Positions 52,889 through 62,436 of a stretch of 64,000 bases of DNA are shown in pieces. Every line of letters starts with the position of its first letter. Position 1 is the first letter of the stretch. The translations under genes were made by a program, and so were the position numbers. The notes under the pieces were generated by a model. It was not told the DNA's origin and did not search any database. It saw only the letters and a list, made by a program, of their open reading frames with translations. The DNA lies in contig NZ_CP121650.1 in assembly GCF_029714405.1 (NCBI RefSeq), positions 3,229,001-3,293,000 of the forward strand, written 5' to 3'. Source of the stretch: Bradyrhizobium sp. CB82. GTDB taxonomy: Bacteria > Pseudomonadota > Alphaproteobacteria > Rhizobiales > Xanthobacteraceae.

Positions 52889-54172
52889 ATGACAAAACCG
52901 TTTCCTTCGAAGACCCATATCGGCAATCATATGCTGCATCCCGAAACGCTGATGCTGACCTATGGCTACGATCCGCAACTGTCGGAAGGCGCCATCAAGC
53001 CGCCAGTGTTTTTGACCTCGACCTTCGTGTTCAGGACGGCCGAGGACGGTCAGGACTTCTTCGATTTCGTCTCCGGCCGGCGCGAGCCGCCCGAGGGGAT
53101 GGGGGCGGGCCTCGTCTATTCGCGGTTCAATCATCCCAACAGCGAAATCGTCGAGGACCGCCTCTCGGTGTACGAGCGCACCGAGAGCTGCGCGCTGTTT
53201 TCATCCGGCATGGCTGCGATCTCGACCACGATCCTCGCCTTTGTCCGCCCGGGCGACGTCATTCTGCACTCCCAGCCGCTCTATGGCGGGACGGAAACCC
53301 TGCTGACGAACACGCTTGCGCGCCTCTCGATTGGCGCGGTCGGCTTCGCCGATGGCATCGACGAGGCCGCGGTCAGGCAGGCCTCCGAGGAGGCCCTGCG
53401 CAAGGGCCGCGTTGCCATGATCATCATCGAAACCCCGGCCAACCCGACCAATGGCCTTGTCGATATCGCGATGATCCGTCGCGTTGCCGACGCGATCGGA
53501 AAGACCCAGGGACACACGCCGATCATCGCCTGCGACAACACCTTGCTCGGGCCGGTGTTTCAGCGGCCGATCGAGCATGGTGCTGATATTTCCTTGTACT
53601 CGCTGACCAAATATGTCGGGGGTCATTCCGACCTGATCGCAGGTGCCGCGCTCGGCTCAAAGGCGATCATGAAGGGCATCAAGGCGCTGCGCGGGGCCAT
53701 CGGCACCCAGCTCGATCCGCATTCCTGCTGGATGATCAACCGGTCGCTCGAGACGTTGAGCCTGCGCATGGAGAAGGCCGACAGCAATGCGCGCCTCGTG
53801 GCGGACTATTTGCGCGACCACCCCAAGGTGGCGAAGGTCCACTATCTCGGTCACCACGAAGAGACGTCGCCGGCCGGACGCGTGTTTGCACGGCAATGCC
53901 TCGGCGCGGGGTCGACGTTCTCCTTCGACATCGTCGGCGGCAAGGCGGCGGCCGTGAAATTCCTCAACGCGCTGCAAATCCTCAAGCTGGCGGTGAGTTT
54001 GGGCGGAACGGAGTCGCTGGCCAGCCTGCCTGCGACCATGACCCATTCCGGCGTTCCCGCGGACATCCGCCAAAAGATCGGCGTCCTGGAGTCCACGATC
54101 CGGCTCTCGATCGGCATCGAAAACCCCTCCGATCTGATCGCGGACCTCGCGCAGGCGTTGGGTGCGGCTTAG
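52889..54172 (+). CDS. Cys/Met-metabolism PLP-dependent enzyme (MetC/MetB/methionine gamma-lyase type)
   Basis: A 427-residue PLP enzyme with [28 protein letters not shown], a PLP-contact segment [12 protein letters not shown] and the Lys in [11 protein letters not shown]. The family includes cystathionine beta-lyase, cystathionine gamma-synthase and methionine gamma-lyase; the sequence alone does not choose. It may belong with the methyl-cycle genes at the left of the window, though far away. ATG 52889 is the likely start. Confidence 0.9.
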   Translation: MTKPFPSKTHIGNHMLHPETLMLTYGYDPQLSEGAIKPPVFLTSTFVFRTAEDGQDFFDFVSGRREPPEGMGAGLVYSRFNHPNSEIVEDRLSVYERTESCALFSSGMAAISTTILAFVRPGDVILHSQPLYGGTETLLTNTLARLSIGAVGFADGIDEAAVRQASEEALRKGRVAMIIIETPANPTNGLVDIAMIRRVADAIGKTQGHTPIIACDNTLLGPVFQRPIEHGADISLYSLTKYVGGHSDLIAGAALGSKAIMKGIKALRGAIGTQLDPHSCWMINRSLETLSLRMEKADSNARLVADYLRDHPKVAKVHYLGHHEETSPAGRVFARQCLGAGSTFSFDIVGGKAAAVKFLNALQILKLAVSLGGTESLASLPATMTHSGVPADIRQKIGVLESTIRLSIGIENPSDLIADLAQALGAA

Positions 54173-54409
54173 CTGGTCGGGCGCGAGCCTAGCCATCCTT
54201 GTATTAGCCCGATCTCTTATGATGGTGCCGTTCCGTGAGGAATGGCCCAGCCCGGGTGACGGCCCGAGCTGGGTCGCCGTTCGATCGGATCGGTACCCAT
54301 CGAAGCCTTAAGGGCTGTCCGACGTAGCGAGATCGCGACCGGCACTTCATCGGGACCCGAATGGTTGAACGAACTTGAGGTTCGCATAACAAGGGAGGGA
54401 TCGACGAAG

Positions 54410-55378
54410 ATGGGCAAGCATACCACGACCTGTGCCGGGGTCGATACCGGCAAACGGAAGCTTGATGTGGCGATCGAGGGCCGCCGCGAGCAGTTGCAGG
54501 TGGAGAACACGTCGGAAGGTCACGAGGCTTTGTTGGCGTGGCTGCGACAGCATCGCGTCAAGCGCATCGGCATCGAGGCGAGCGGCGGTTACGAACAGCC
54601 TGTCGTCGCTGAACTGCGACGCAAGCGGTTTGTGGTTGTGGTGTTTCAGCCGGCTCAGGTCCGGGCCTATGCCAAATTCCACTTGCGGCGGGCCAAGAAC
54701 GATAAGATCGATGCTGCTCTTATCGCAGCTTGCACCGCAGCGGTGCGGAAGATCCATGCCGCTCCCGATCCTCGGTTGCGGCCATTCGCCGAGCAACTGA
54801 CCATGATCGATCAGATCGGCGAGGATATCGCGCGCCTCAAGAACAGGATCGAGAGCTGCCGCAATGTAGGGATTAACCAGCTCTGGCATGAGGATATCGC
54901 GCGTTTGGAACAACGTGAGAAGGCCGCACTCAAGGCTCTGGTCGCCTCGATCTGCAAGCATCCCGACCTTGCCAAGAGGCTTGCGCTGATCAACAGCGTC
55001 GACGGCATCGGGCTGCCGACCGCCGTTGCCATCCTGGTGCGTCTGCCTGAGATCGGCCGGATCACACGGGAGCAAGCTGTCGCTCTCGCCGGACTTGCGC
55101 CCTATGACGACGACAGCGGCGACCAGGTCGGGGTTCGGCATATTGAAGGCGGACGAAAGCGGCTGCGTCGCGCCCTTTATACCGCTTCACTGGCTGCATC
55201 GTTTCGATGGAATCCACAGCTCATCGAGCTCTACCGCAGGCTGACCGCAGCCGGAAAGGAACACAAGCGCGCGCTCGTTGCCTGTGCCAGGAAGATGCTC
55301 ATCTTTGCCAACACAGTGGTGGCTCGCGGCACGCCATGGTGCGGCGAACCGCCGGTGCGATCCTTCTCTGTTTCTTAG
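54410..55378 (+). CDS. IS110-family transposase
   Basis: A 322-residue transposase with an N-terminal DEDD domain (CAGVDTGKRKLDVAIEG, IGIEASGGYEQPVV, AKNDKIDAALIA) and a C-terminal Transposase_20 helix-hairpin-helix domain (INSVDGIGLPTAVAILV, then FASLAPY-like ALAGLAPYDDDSG). Start after AAGGGAGGGA. The frame is intact. IS110 elements lack clear terminal inverted repeats, so the ends are not defined; the roughly 230 bases between the PLP-enzyme stop and this start, including the GC-rich dyads there, may belong to the element. Confidence 0.93.
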   Translation: MGKHTTTCAGVDTGKRKLDVAIEGRREQLQVENTSEGHEALLAWLRQHRVKRIGIEASGGYEQPVVAELRRKRFVVVVFQPAQVRAYAKFHLRRAKNDKIDAALIAACTAAVRKIHAAPDPRLRPFAEQLTMIDQIGEDIARLKNRIESCRNVGINQLWHEDIARLEQREKAALKALVASICKHPDLAKRLALINSVDGIGLPTAVAILVRLPEIGRITREQAVALAGLAPYDDDSGDQVGVRHIEGGRKRLRRALYTASLAASFRWNPQLIELYRRLTAAGKEHKRALVACARKMLIFANTVVARGTPWCGEPPVRSFSVS

Positions 55379-55832
55379 TTGGACCGGGACGAGTTTCTTC
55401 GTCCCGACCTACGGCCTCTCACGACGCCGCGCGCAGCGTCCGTCAAGGCTGGCCGTCGCTCGCCAGAACTCACCTTATCTGCCGCCAGGCCACGCCTTGA
55501 CGGACGCGAGTACGGCGTCATCGTGGCGGGCTCGGATGATCAAAAGGGCGTAGAACACAGCCACCATTTAATGGTTGCTACTGGAAGACGAGTGCCGGAA
55601 GAAAACCTTTCGGTACATGTTTCGAGAGGTTCGATGATCTGAAGCAGAATGCGATGTCGCTGCTGTTCACCGAAGTCGCCGACATCTTCACGTCGGATCC
55701 GATGAACCCTGTTCGATGCATGCAGGGCTCGGAATGACCTCGTCGAAGCGGGGTGTGCTGTGTCTTCGGTTCACAAAACAGCCGGACGCTCCTACGGGCA
55801 CCCGGCCTAGTTTCGTGGCAAGACAATGCTGC
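55379..55832. other. gap after the IS110 gene with two inverted repeats and a possible gene scrap
   Basis: CGGGACGA and TCGTCCCG form a hairpin at 55385-55406. GCGTCCGTCAAGGC (from 55436) is mirrored by GCCTTGACGGACGC (to 55507), arms of 14 bp extendable to about 19 with one gap. Near 55600-55737 the plus strand reads AMSLLFTEVADIFTSDPMN before a stop, possibly a fragment of a lost gene. No complete gene is supported. Confidence 0.5.
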
Positions 55833-56252
55833 TTACTTCGTCACCTGGCCGCGGATCTCGCCGCCCGGGTTCGCCGCGGTGTGGATGTTGACATAGTACT
55901 TGCCGGCGAGCAGATCGGCGGCCTGCGCGTCGGTGAGCGTCGCTTCACCCTTGACGGGGCTCGTCGCCGCATTCGGGATCGCGACCGCGACGCCGGCATT
56001 CTTGCCGGCCTCGGCCGGGCCGTGGAAATGAGCGGCGGTCGCGGGGCCCGTCAGGCCGGAATAGGTAACGGTCCAGGAGAGTTTCTTGCTGGCGGCGTCA
56101 TAGTCCAGATCGGCCTTGCCGGTGCCGCTGCTGGTCGTCGCAGGCACCTCGGACTTGGCGTCCAGCGTTGCCTTCAATTTCTCCGCGCAGGCGGGTCCGG
56201 CAAACGCAACGGCGGCCGTCAGCGCGAGCGTGGCAAGAAGGGGCTTGTTCAT
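55833..56252 (-). CDS. CHRD-domain periplasmic protein
   Basis: A 139-residue protein with a signal peptide ending GPACA near residue 23 and then one CHRD domain (AKSEVPATTSSGTGKADLDY, TAAHFHGPAEAGKNAG and the end YYVNIHTAANPGGEIRGQV, each quoted in part). CHRD domains occur in secreted proteins of unclear role. ATG 56252 follows GGGAGAG; the longer frame up to 56285 would spoil the signal peptide. Confidence 0.9.
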   Translation of the reverse strand: MNKPLLATLALTAAVAFAGPACAEKLKATLDAKSEVPATTSSGTGKADLDYDAASKKLSWTVTYSGLTGPATAAHFHGPAEAGKNAGVAVAIPNAATSPVKGEATLTDAQAADLLAGKYYVNIHTAANPGGEIRGQVTK

Positions 56253-56406
56253 GGTTCTCTCCCTGTTGACCTCGAAAGGTGGCAAACGTCCAAACAGTGC
56301 GACTTGGAATTTATTCCCCTCCGCCGATCAAACCATCTAAATTAATCGTGGCTGGAGCGGCCGCGGCCGCGCCTTTAAGTTCGTCGGACATCGATGGATT
56401 CTACGA

Positions 56407-57333
56407 ATGTTGCGACGAACAATCATTGCTGCGCTGCTCGCCACCGGTCTCGGCCTTGCGCTCTACTGGTGGCTCACGGCGCCGGTCGCCCTGGCACTGC
56501 CGGCCGCCTCGCGCGCGCCCGATCTTGCCAACGGGCAGGAGTTGTTTAACGCCGGCGGCTGCGCATCCTGCCATGCCGTGCCCAATCAGCCCGACCGCCT
56601 GCGGCTCGGTGGAGGCCTTCCGATCGGCTCGCCGTTCGGCACCTTCTATGCGCCGAACATCTCGCAGGATCCGACCGACGGGATCGGACGCTGGAGCGAG
56701 GCCGATTTCGTCAATGCGGTGATGAAGGGTGTCTCGCCCGATGGCGGGCATTACTTTCCGGCGTTTCCCTATACGTCCTACGCGCATGCGAAGGTGGACG
56801 ATGTCCGCGATCTCTTCGCCTATCTGAAGACGCTGCCTGCCGTGTCGGGCAGGGTGCGCGATCACGATCTGCCGTTTCCGTTCAACATCCGCCGCAATGT
56901 CGGCGTCTGGAAATGGCTGTTCATGGACGGCACGCCGTTCGTGGCGGATGCCGCGCGCTCGCCGCAATGGAATCGCGGCGCCTATCTCGTGAACAGTTTT
57001 GGCCACTGCGCCGAATGCCACAGCCAGCGCAATCTGCTCGGCGGTCTCATCACCTCGCAGCGCTTTGCCGGCGGCCCCAGTCCGGAAGGCGAGGGCTGGG
57101 TGCCGAACATCACGCAAAAGGGCATTGGCGACTGGAGCGAGAACGACGTCGCCGATTTCCTCGAGACCGGCGATATGCCCGAGGGCGACAGCGCCTCCGG
57201 CGCGATGCGGCCGGTGATCAAGAATCTCGCCCAGCTCACGGCGGAGGACCGCGCCGCGATGGCCGAATATCTGAAATCGCTGCCGCCGGTCGAGGGACCC
57301 AAGCCGCCGCCGAAGCGGAAGGAGGGTGGCTAG
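56407..57333 (+). CDS. membrane-anchored dihaem cytochrome c
   Basis: A 308-residue protein with an N-terminal helix (IIAALLATGLGLALYWWL) that may stay as an anchor, and two cytochrome c domains with CASCH (near residue 52) and CAECH (near 202). The layout matches cytochromes that feed electrons from periplasmic dehydrogenases to oxidases. No dehydrogenase gene is adjacent, so the partner is unknown. Confidence 0.9.
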   Translation: MLRRTIIAALLATGLGLALYWWLTAPVALALPAASRAPDLANGQELFNAGGCASCHAVPNQPDRLRLGGGLPIGSPFGTFYAPNISQDPTDGIGRWSEADFVNAVMKGVSPDGGHYFPAFPYTSYAHAKVDDVRDLFAYLKTLPAVSGRVRDHDLPFPFNIRRNVGVWKWLFMDGTPFVADAARSPQWNRGAYLVNSFGHCAECHSQRNLLGGLITSQRFAGGPSPEGEGWVPNITQKGIGDWSENDVADFLETGDMPEGDSASGAMRPVIKNLAQLTAEDRAAMAEYLKSLPPVEGPKPPPKRKEGG

Positions 57334-57344
57334 TCTTGCTCCGT

Positions 57345-57476
57345 CGCAAGACCCTCATGGTGAGGAGCGCGGAACGGGCGTCTCCGGACGGTGCTTCGCA
57401 TCGCCGGGCGAACCATGAAGGCCCGGATCTCACCCGCGGCCATCCTTCGAGACGCCAGCTTCTCGCGGGCTCCTCA
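57345..57476 (+). repeat. left part of an intergenic repeat split by an IS1182 element
   Basis: Contains CCTCATGGTGAGGAGCGCG, CGAACCATGAAGGCCCGGAT and CATCCTTCGAGACGCC, then GGGCTCCTCA. Its missing end, GGATGAGG, continues at 59019 after the insertion sequence. This is a common type of Bradyrhizobium intergenic repeat (recalled). Confidence 0.75.
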
Positions 57477-59015
57477 GAGGCTGTGAATCTTTTTGACTGC
57501 TCGCAAGCGGTATAGCCGAAAGCTGGTGCTGTGTGATTCTCTTGCGGTGATGGATTCGCAGGAGGGATGATGGCCGCTGATGAATTGTTTGGGGATCTGC
57601 CGGAGCAGGCAAAGCCGCAAGCCGGTGCGGCGCCGCTCGCAGCGCCGCGACTTCGTGAGCCCCAACGCGATCAAATCGAGTTGCGAGCAGTGGATATCGA
57701 GAGCCTGATCGGGGAAGACCATCCGGTGCGCCTGATCTGGTCCTATGTCGAGGAACTCGACCTGAGTGAGCTGGAGAACCGGATCAAAGCGCGGGGCGAT
57801 CGGCCCGGTCACCCCGCGACATCGCCGCGGCTTTTGCTGGCGCTGTGGCTCTATGCCACCAGCGAGGGCGTCGGCAGCGCGCGCGCGTTGGAGCGGCTTT
57901 GCGAGAGCCATGACGCCTATCGTTGGCTGTGTGGCGGGGTGTCGGTGAACCATCACACGCTGGCGGACTTCCGGGTCGGTTGCGCCGACCTGCTCGACCG
58001 GCTGCTTTGCGAGCATTTGGCGGTGCTGGCGAAGGTCGGCCTCGTCAATCTGGAAACGCTGGCGCAGGACGGTGTTCGGGTCCGGGCCAGCGCCGGGGCC
58101 GCTTCGTTCCGGCGGGAGGCGACGCTCGATCGGCACCTGGCCTTGGCTGAGGCGGTGGTGGAAGACCTCAAACGCGAGGTTGACGCTCGTTCGGATGCTA
58201 GCAATCAGCGCATGAAGGCCGCCAAGGAGCGCGCCGCGCGTGAGCGCAGAGCGCGCGTCAAAGCGGCGCAGACGGCGCTCGCCGAAATCAAGCAGCAGCG
58301 CAAGGAGCGCGAAGAAAAGCGCGGCAACGGCAAGAAGCCGAAAGAGCCGCGGGCCTCCACGACGGACGCCGACGCACGGGTCATGAAGATGGCCGACGGC
58401 GGCTTCCGCCCCGCCTACAACGTGCAGGTGACGAGTGCCGCCGGCCAGCCGATCGTCGTTGACATCAAGGTCTGCAACACCGGGTCCGACCGCGGCCTGA
58501 TGCGGCCCATGCTGGAGCGGCAGCGCGCGCGTCCTGGCGGGTTGCCCAAGGACCATCTCGTCGATGGCGGCTTTGGCAGTGCCGAGGACATCGAGTGGGC
58601 GCACGCCGAGGGCATCGATATCTTTTGCCCGCCCACTCAATCCAAGCACGGCACCGATCCCCATCTACCGCGACGCGGCGACGGCCCGGGGGTGTTGGCC
58701 TGGCGTGCGCGCATGGCGAGCGAAGAGGGCAAGGCCCGATACAAGCCCCGGTCGATTTGCGAGTGCATACATGCCCGCTGGCGCAACTGGGACCTGCGCC
58801 AATTGACCGTGCGCGGCTTCGAAAAGGTCCGCGCCGTCGTGCTCTGGTACGCCCTCGCCAACAACATCCTGCAAGGCAACCGCCTCGCTAGCGCATAGAG
58901 GAGCGTTCATCGACATCCCCCAACCTCGCCACAGCCGCCCAGCCCACGCGTTGCCACGACGAGGAACTGCCACATCCTTCGATGACCACGCAAAACGAGA
59001 AAGATTGGCAAGCTC
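57477..59015 (+). mobile_element. IS1182-family insertion sequence, about 1539 bases
   Basis: The left end GAGGCTGTGAATCTTT is mirrored by the right end, whose reverse complement reads GAGCTTGCCAATCTTT (12 of 16 match). Flanking TCA at 57474-57476 and 59016-59018 is the likely 3-base target duplication. Joining the flanks restores the repeat as CTCCTCAGGATGAGG. The transposase gene inside is intact. Confidence 0.8.
57567..58898 (+). CDS. IS1182-family transposase
   Basis: A 443-residue DDE transposase. The N-terminal DUF772-type domain (DHPVRLIWSYVEELDLSELE) precedes the catalytic domain with Asp in LAQDGVRVRASAG and Asp in VDGGFGSAEDIE, and the C-terminal RWRNWDLRQLTVRGFEKVRA. A Lys/Arg-rich coiled segment (residues about 215-265) is inserted between, as usual in this group. 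AGGAGGG lies before the ATG. Confidence 0.92.
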   Translation: MMAADELFGDLPEQAKPQAGAAPLAAPRLREPQRDQIELRAVDIESLIGEDHPVRLIWSYVEELDLSELENRIKARGDRPGHPATSPRLLLALWLYATSEGVGSARALERLCESHDAYRWLCGGVSVNHHTLADFRVGCADLLDRLLCEHLAVLAKVGLVNLETLAQDGVRVRASAGAASFRREATLDRHLALAEAVVEDLKREVDARSDASNQRMKAAKERAARERRARVKAAQTALAEIKQQRKEREEKRGNGKKPKEPRASTTDADARVMKMADGGFRPAYNVQVTSAAGQPIVVDIKVCNTGSDRGLMRPMLERQRARPGGLPKDHLVDGGFGSAEDIEWAHAEGIDIFCPPTQSKHGTDPHLPRRGDGPGVLAWRARMASEEGKARYKPRSICECIHARWRNWDLRQLTVRGFEKVRAVVLWYALANNILQGNRLASA

Positions 59016-59052
59016 TCAGGATGAGGGGGAGAGTGCTTGTGATCCAGAAGGA

Positions 59053-59298
59053 CTAACTGCCTCCAAACGCCTTGAAGGTGATGATGGTGAGGGTGTCCTG
59101 GATGCCCGGTAGCACCTGCACCTTCTCGTTGATGAAGTGGCCGATGTCGGTGTCCTTGTCGACATAGAACTTCACCAGGAGGTCGTAGTGACCCGCCGTG
59201 GAATAGATTTCGGAGGCGATCTCGGCTTCGGCGAGCGCGTTGGCGACCGTGTAGGACTGGCCGAGCTTGCATTTGATCTGGACGAAGAAAGGAACCAT
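59053..59298 (-). CDS. stand-alone Lrp/AsnC ligand-binding (RAM) domain protein
   Basis: An 81-residue protein matching only the C-terminal effector domain of Lrp/AsnC regulators (FVQIKCKLGQSYTVANALAE, AGHYDLLVKFYVDKDTDIG). No HTH part precedes it. Such proteins bind small molecules, often amino acids, and form oligomers; they may act on other regulators. The IS1182 element lies beyond its stop, 37 bases away. Confidence 0.88.
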   Translation of the reverse strand: MVPFFVQIKCKLGQSYTVANALAEAEIASEIYSTAGHYDLLVKFYVDKDTDIGHFINEKVQVLPGIQDTLTIITFKAFGGS

Positions 59299-59416
59299 CG
59301 CGGTTGCTCCGAAGGCATGATTTGGCGGCTAATAGGGCAAAATCGGCCGGCTTTAGCAAGCGAACTTGCCGGTCTCGGGCGCAGGCAAGCTTGCTGCCCC
59401 CCGGTATGCGGGTTAC

Positions 59417-59478
59417 AGCATGATCCGGACCCGCGCGTTAGCGCAAGGTGGGCACCGGTTTTCCGAAAGGATCATGCT
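59417..59478. repeat. AGCATGATCC-type inverted repeat upstream of thiD
   Basis: AGCATGATCC and GGATCATGCT bound a 62-base unit with a GGTGGGCACCGGTTTTCC core. A related unit lies at 63452-63512. It occupies the leader before thiD. I see no TPP riboswitch there. Confidence 0.75.
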
Positions 59479-59525
59479 CCAAGGAAAGGACAGACCATGG
59501 CCCCGATCCAGCAAAAAGCCGCGCC

Positions 59526-60323
59526 ATGACGCCCACGGCGCTGACCATCGCCGGCTCCGATTCGAGCGGCGGCGCCGGCATCCAGGCTGACCTGAAGACC
59601 TTTGCCGCGCTCGGCGTCTATGGCGCCTCGGCGATCACAGCGCTGACCGCGCAAAACACGAAAGGCGTGACAGGCATTCACGCGGTGCCCGCCGACTTCG
59701 TGACCGCGCAGATCGATGCGGTGTTCTCCGATCTCGACGTCGGCGCGGTCAAGATCGGCATGGTCGCGCAGGCGGCCAGCATCGATGCGATCGCCTCCAG
59801 CCTGATACGATGGTCGCCGCGGCATGTCGTGCTCGATCCCGTGATGGTCGCGAGCTCCGGCGACCGGCTGCTGGCGGCCGAGGCCGTCGAGGCGCTCCGC
59901 AAAGAACTCATTCCGCTCGCATCGGTGATCACGCCGAACCTGCCCGAGGCTGCCGCGCTGCTCGACGAGCCGGTGGCGGTGAGCGGGGCCGGGATCGAGA
60001 GCCAGGGGCGCCGCCTGCTCACGCTTGGTTGCCGCGCGGTGCTGATCAAGGGCGGACACGGGCAGGGCGCCGAGAGCATCGACTATCTCGTCACGGCGGA
60101 TGGGGCGACTGCGCTCGCCGCGCCGCGCGTTGCGACCCAAAATACCCATGGCACCGGCTGCTCGCTGTCCTCGGCGGTCGCGGCTGGTCTCGCCAAAGGC
60201 GAGGACCTCGCGACGGCCGTGCGCAACGCCAAGGCCTGGCTCAGCGCGGCCATTGCGGCCGCCGACCGCTTCAGCGTCGGACACGGCCACGGACCGATCC
60301 ATCATTTCCACCGGATCTACTGA
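59526..60323 (+). CDS. thiD: hydroxymethylpyrimidine/phosphomethylpyrimidine kinase ThiD
   Basis: A 265-residue ribokinase-fold enzyme that phosphorylates HMP and HMP-P for thiamine synthesis. It has [20 protein letters not shown] at the start, [13 protein letters not shown], and the anion-hole [17 protein letters not shown]. The start at 59526 fits the family; the open frame from 59448 runs through the repeat. Other thiamine genes are not in the window. Confidence 0.95.
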   Translation: MTPTALTIAGSDSSGGAGIQADLKTFAALGVYGASAITALTAQNTKGVTGIHAVPADFVTAQIDAVFSDLDVGAVKIGMVAQAASIDAIASSLIRWSPRHVVLDPVMVASSGDRLLAAEAVEALRKELIPLASVITPNLPEAAALLDEPVAVSGAGIESQGRRLLTLGCRAVLIKGGHGQGAESIDYLVTADGATALAAPRVATQNTHGTGCSLSSAVAAGLAKGEDLATAVRNAKAWLSAAIAAADRFSVGHGHGPIHHFHRIY

Positions 60324-60517
60324 GCGCCGCGATTAACCAACACGCGGGCTGTCCATCCGGAGTCTTGCGGGCCGCATCGCTTCGCCATGTCGCCAGATTG
60401 TCGCACGCGGCTGGTATCCGCTGAGGGCGCGAGGCGAAACCTGATTCGTATTTGTACACGCCTCGCAGGTTCAAAATCGTCATCCCCCTGTCACGGGACA
60501 TTGTTACAGGCTGATGC

Positions 60518-61330
60518 ATGGGAAGTTACGATATGAGTGACGAGAGTCCCGAACGGCGCTTCCGGACCTTGTTCATCTCCGACGTTCATCTCGGAGCCCG
60601 CGGTTCGCAAGCCGATCTCCTCCTGGACTTCCTGCGCTACCACGATGCCGACACGATCTATCTCGTCGGCGATATCGTCGATGGTTGGGCGCTGAAATCG
60701 GGCTGGTACTGGCCGCAATCGCATAACGATCTCGTCCAGAAGCTGCTGCGCAAGGCGCGCAAGGGCGCCAAGGTCATCTACATTCCCGGCAATCACGACG
60801 AGTTCCTGCGGAATTATTACGGCACGCATTTCGGCGGGATCGACGTCGTCGAGAACACCGTCCACACCGGCGCTGATGGCAAGCGTTATCTCGTGATCCA
60901 CGGCGACATCTTCGATCTCGTGGTGCAGAATGCGCGCTGGCTCGCCCATCTCGGCGACAAGGCCTACGATTTCGCGATCCAGGTCAACCGGCTCGTCAAC
61001 TTCTTCCGTCGCGCGTTCGGCGTGCCTTATTGGTCGCTGTCACAATGGGCCAAGCTGAAGGTCAAGAACGCCGTCAACTATATCGGCGCGTTCGAGCAGG
61101 CGCTTGCCGCCGAAGCACGGCGCCACGATGCCGACGGCGTGATCTGCGGCCACATCCACTATGCCGTGATCCGCGACGAGAACGGCATCCGCTACATGAA
61201 TTGCGGCGACTGGGTCGAGAGCTGCACCGCGCTTGTCGAGCACGACGACGGTCATTTCGAGATCATCACCTGGGCCGATCAGTTGCGAAAGGCCGCGCCA
61301 GTCGTGCCGGTGGCCGCAAGAGCCGCGTGA
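60518..61330 (+). CDS. LpxH-like UDP-2,3-diacylglucosamine diphosphatase family metallophosphatase
   Basis: A 270-residue metallophosphoesterase with the metal motifs ISDVHLGARGSQ, LVGDIVDGW, PGNHDEF, VIHGDIFD and CGHIHYA. LpxH removes UMP in lipid A synthesis; this longer type often pairs with a glycosyltransferase in alphaproteobacteria and may act on another lipid. ATG 60533 is an alternative start, with GGGAAG upstream. The stop overlaps the next ATG by one base. The 194 bases before it show only a weak dyad. Confidence 0.87.
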   Translation: MGSYDMSDESPERRFRTLFISDVHLGARGSQADLLLDFLRYHDADTIYLVGDIVDGWALKSGWYWPQSHNDLVQKLLRKARKGAKVIYIPGNHDEFLRNYYGTHFGGIDVVENTVHTGADGKRYLVIHGDIFDLVVQNARWLAHLGDKAYDFAIQVNRLVNFFRRAFGVPYWSLSQWAKLKVKNAVNYIGAFEQALAAEARRHDADGVICGHIHYAVIRDENGIRYMNCGDWVESCTALVEHDDGHFEIITWADQLRKAAPVVPVAARAA

Positions 61331-62373
61331 TGCGCATCCTGGTCGCGACCGACGCCTGGCACCCGCAAGTCAATGGTGTCGTTCGGACGCTGACCAAGCT
61401 CGCCGACGCTGCCAAGGCGCTGGACGTCGAATTCAGCTTCCTCACTCCGCAATCGTTCCGCACCTTCGCGATGCCGAGCTATCGCGACGTGCGCCTCGCG
61501 ATGCCGCGGCCGGCGAGAATTGCGAAGCTGATCGAGGAGGCGCGTCCCGACAGCATCCATATCGCGACCGAAGGGCCGATCGGGCTCATGGTCCGCCGTT
61601 ACTGCCGGCAGCGCAAGCTGCCGTTCACGACGAGCTTCCACACCCGCTTTCCCGAATATGTCCGCGCCAGGGTGCCGGTTCCGGGATCGCTGATCTGGCG
61701 GGCGCTGTGCCGTTTTCACGCCCCCAGCCACGCCGTGATGGCCGCGACCCCGGCGCTGGCGCGCGAGCTCAGCGAGCGCGGCTTTGACAAAGTGGTACTG
61801 TGGCCGCGCGGCGTCGACAACAAGCTGTTCTATCCCCGCGCCATCGACCTCTGCTTTCCTGCGCCGGTATTTTTGTGTGTCGGCCGGGTCGCGGTGGAGA
61901 AGAATCTCCAGGCGTTCCTCAACCTCGATCTGCCCGGCACCAAGGTGATCGTCGGCGACGGTCCGGCGCGCGCAGGCCTCGAGCAGGCCTATCCCCAGGC
62001 GATCTTCCTCGGCGAAAAGCACGGCGAGGCGCTGGCCGAAATCTATGCGGCGGCCGACGTATTTGTGTTTCCGAGCCGGACCGACACGTTTGGCCTCGTG
62101 CTCCTCGAAGCGCTGGCGAGCGGGCTGCCGGTCGCGGCCTTTCCGGTGAAGGGGCCGCGGGACGTGATCGGCGATGCGCCGGTCGGTGTGCTGGAGGAGG
62201 ATTTGCGCAGCGCCTGCCTCGCCGCGCTCGACATTTCGAGGCAAGCCTGCGTCGAATTCGCCGCCAACCATACCTGGGAGGCATCCGCGCGCGCCTTCGT
62301 CGACAGCATCCGGGCCGTCGGCGCCGTGTTGCCGCATGCCCACGGGCCGGAACAGCCGCGTTTCGTCGCCTGA
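61330..62373 (+). CDS. glycosyltransferase family 4 protein, coupled to the LpxH-like gene
   Basis: A 347-residue GT-B enzyme starting MRILVATDAWHPQVNGVVRT, with LCVGRVAVEKNLQAFL and the E-x7-E type motif in PSRTDTFGLVLLEALASG. The N-terminal pattern recalls SqdX and mannosyltransferases that build glycolipids. The start at 61330 overlaps the LpxH-like stop (TGATG), and the earlier frame lies within that gene. A glycolipid role for the pair is inferred. Confidence 0.88.
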   Translation: MRILVATDAWHPQVNGVVRTLTKLADAAKALDVEFSFLTPQSFRTFAMPSYRDVRLAMPRPARIAKLIEEARPDSIHIATEGPIGLMVRRYCRQRKLPFTTSFHTRFPEYVRARVPVPGSLIWRALCRFHAPSHAVMAATPALARELSERGFDKVVLWPRGVDNKLFYPRAIDLCFPAPVFLCVGRVAVEKNLQAFLNLDLPGTKVIVGDGPARAGLEQAYPQAIFLGEKHGEALAEIYAAADVFVFPSRTDTFGLVLLEALASGLPVAAFPVKGPRDVIGDAPVGVLEEDLRSACLAALDISRQACVEFAANHTWEASARAFVDSIRAVGAVLPHAHGPEQPRFVA

Positions 62374-62436
62374 CGCGAAGAATCCCTCACGCGGCGGTGT
62401 CTTCCCAGCCGTGGTCGGCCGGGATACAAATTGCCC

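Noticed and set aside
59299..59525. Possible TPP riboswitch before thiD
   Set aside because: The leader holds the AGCATGATCC repeat; the CTGAGA and ACC-type TPP signature was not found.
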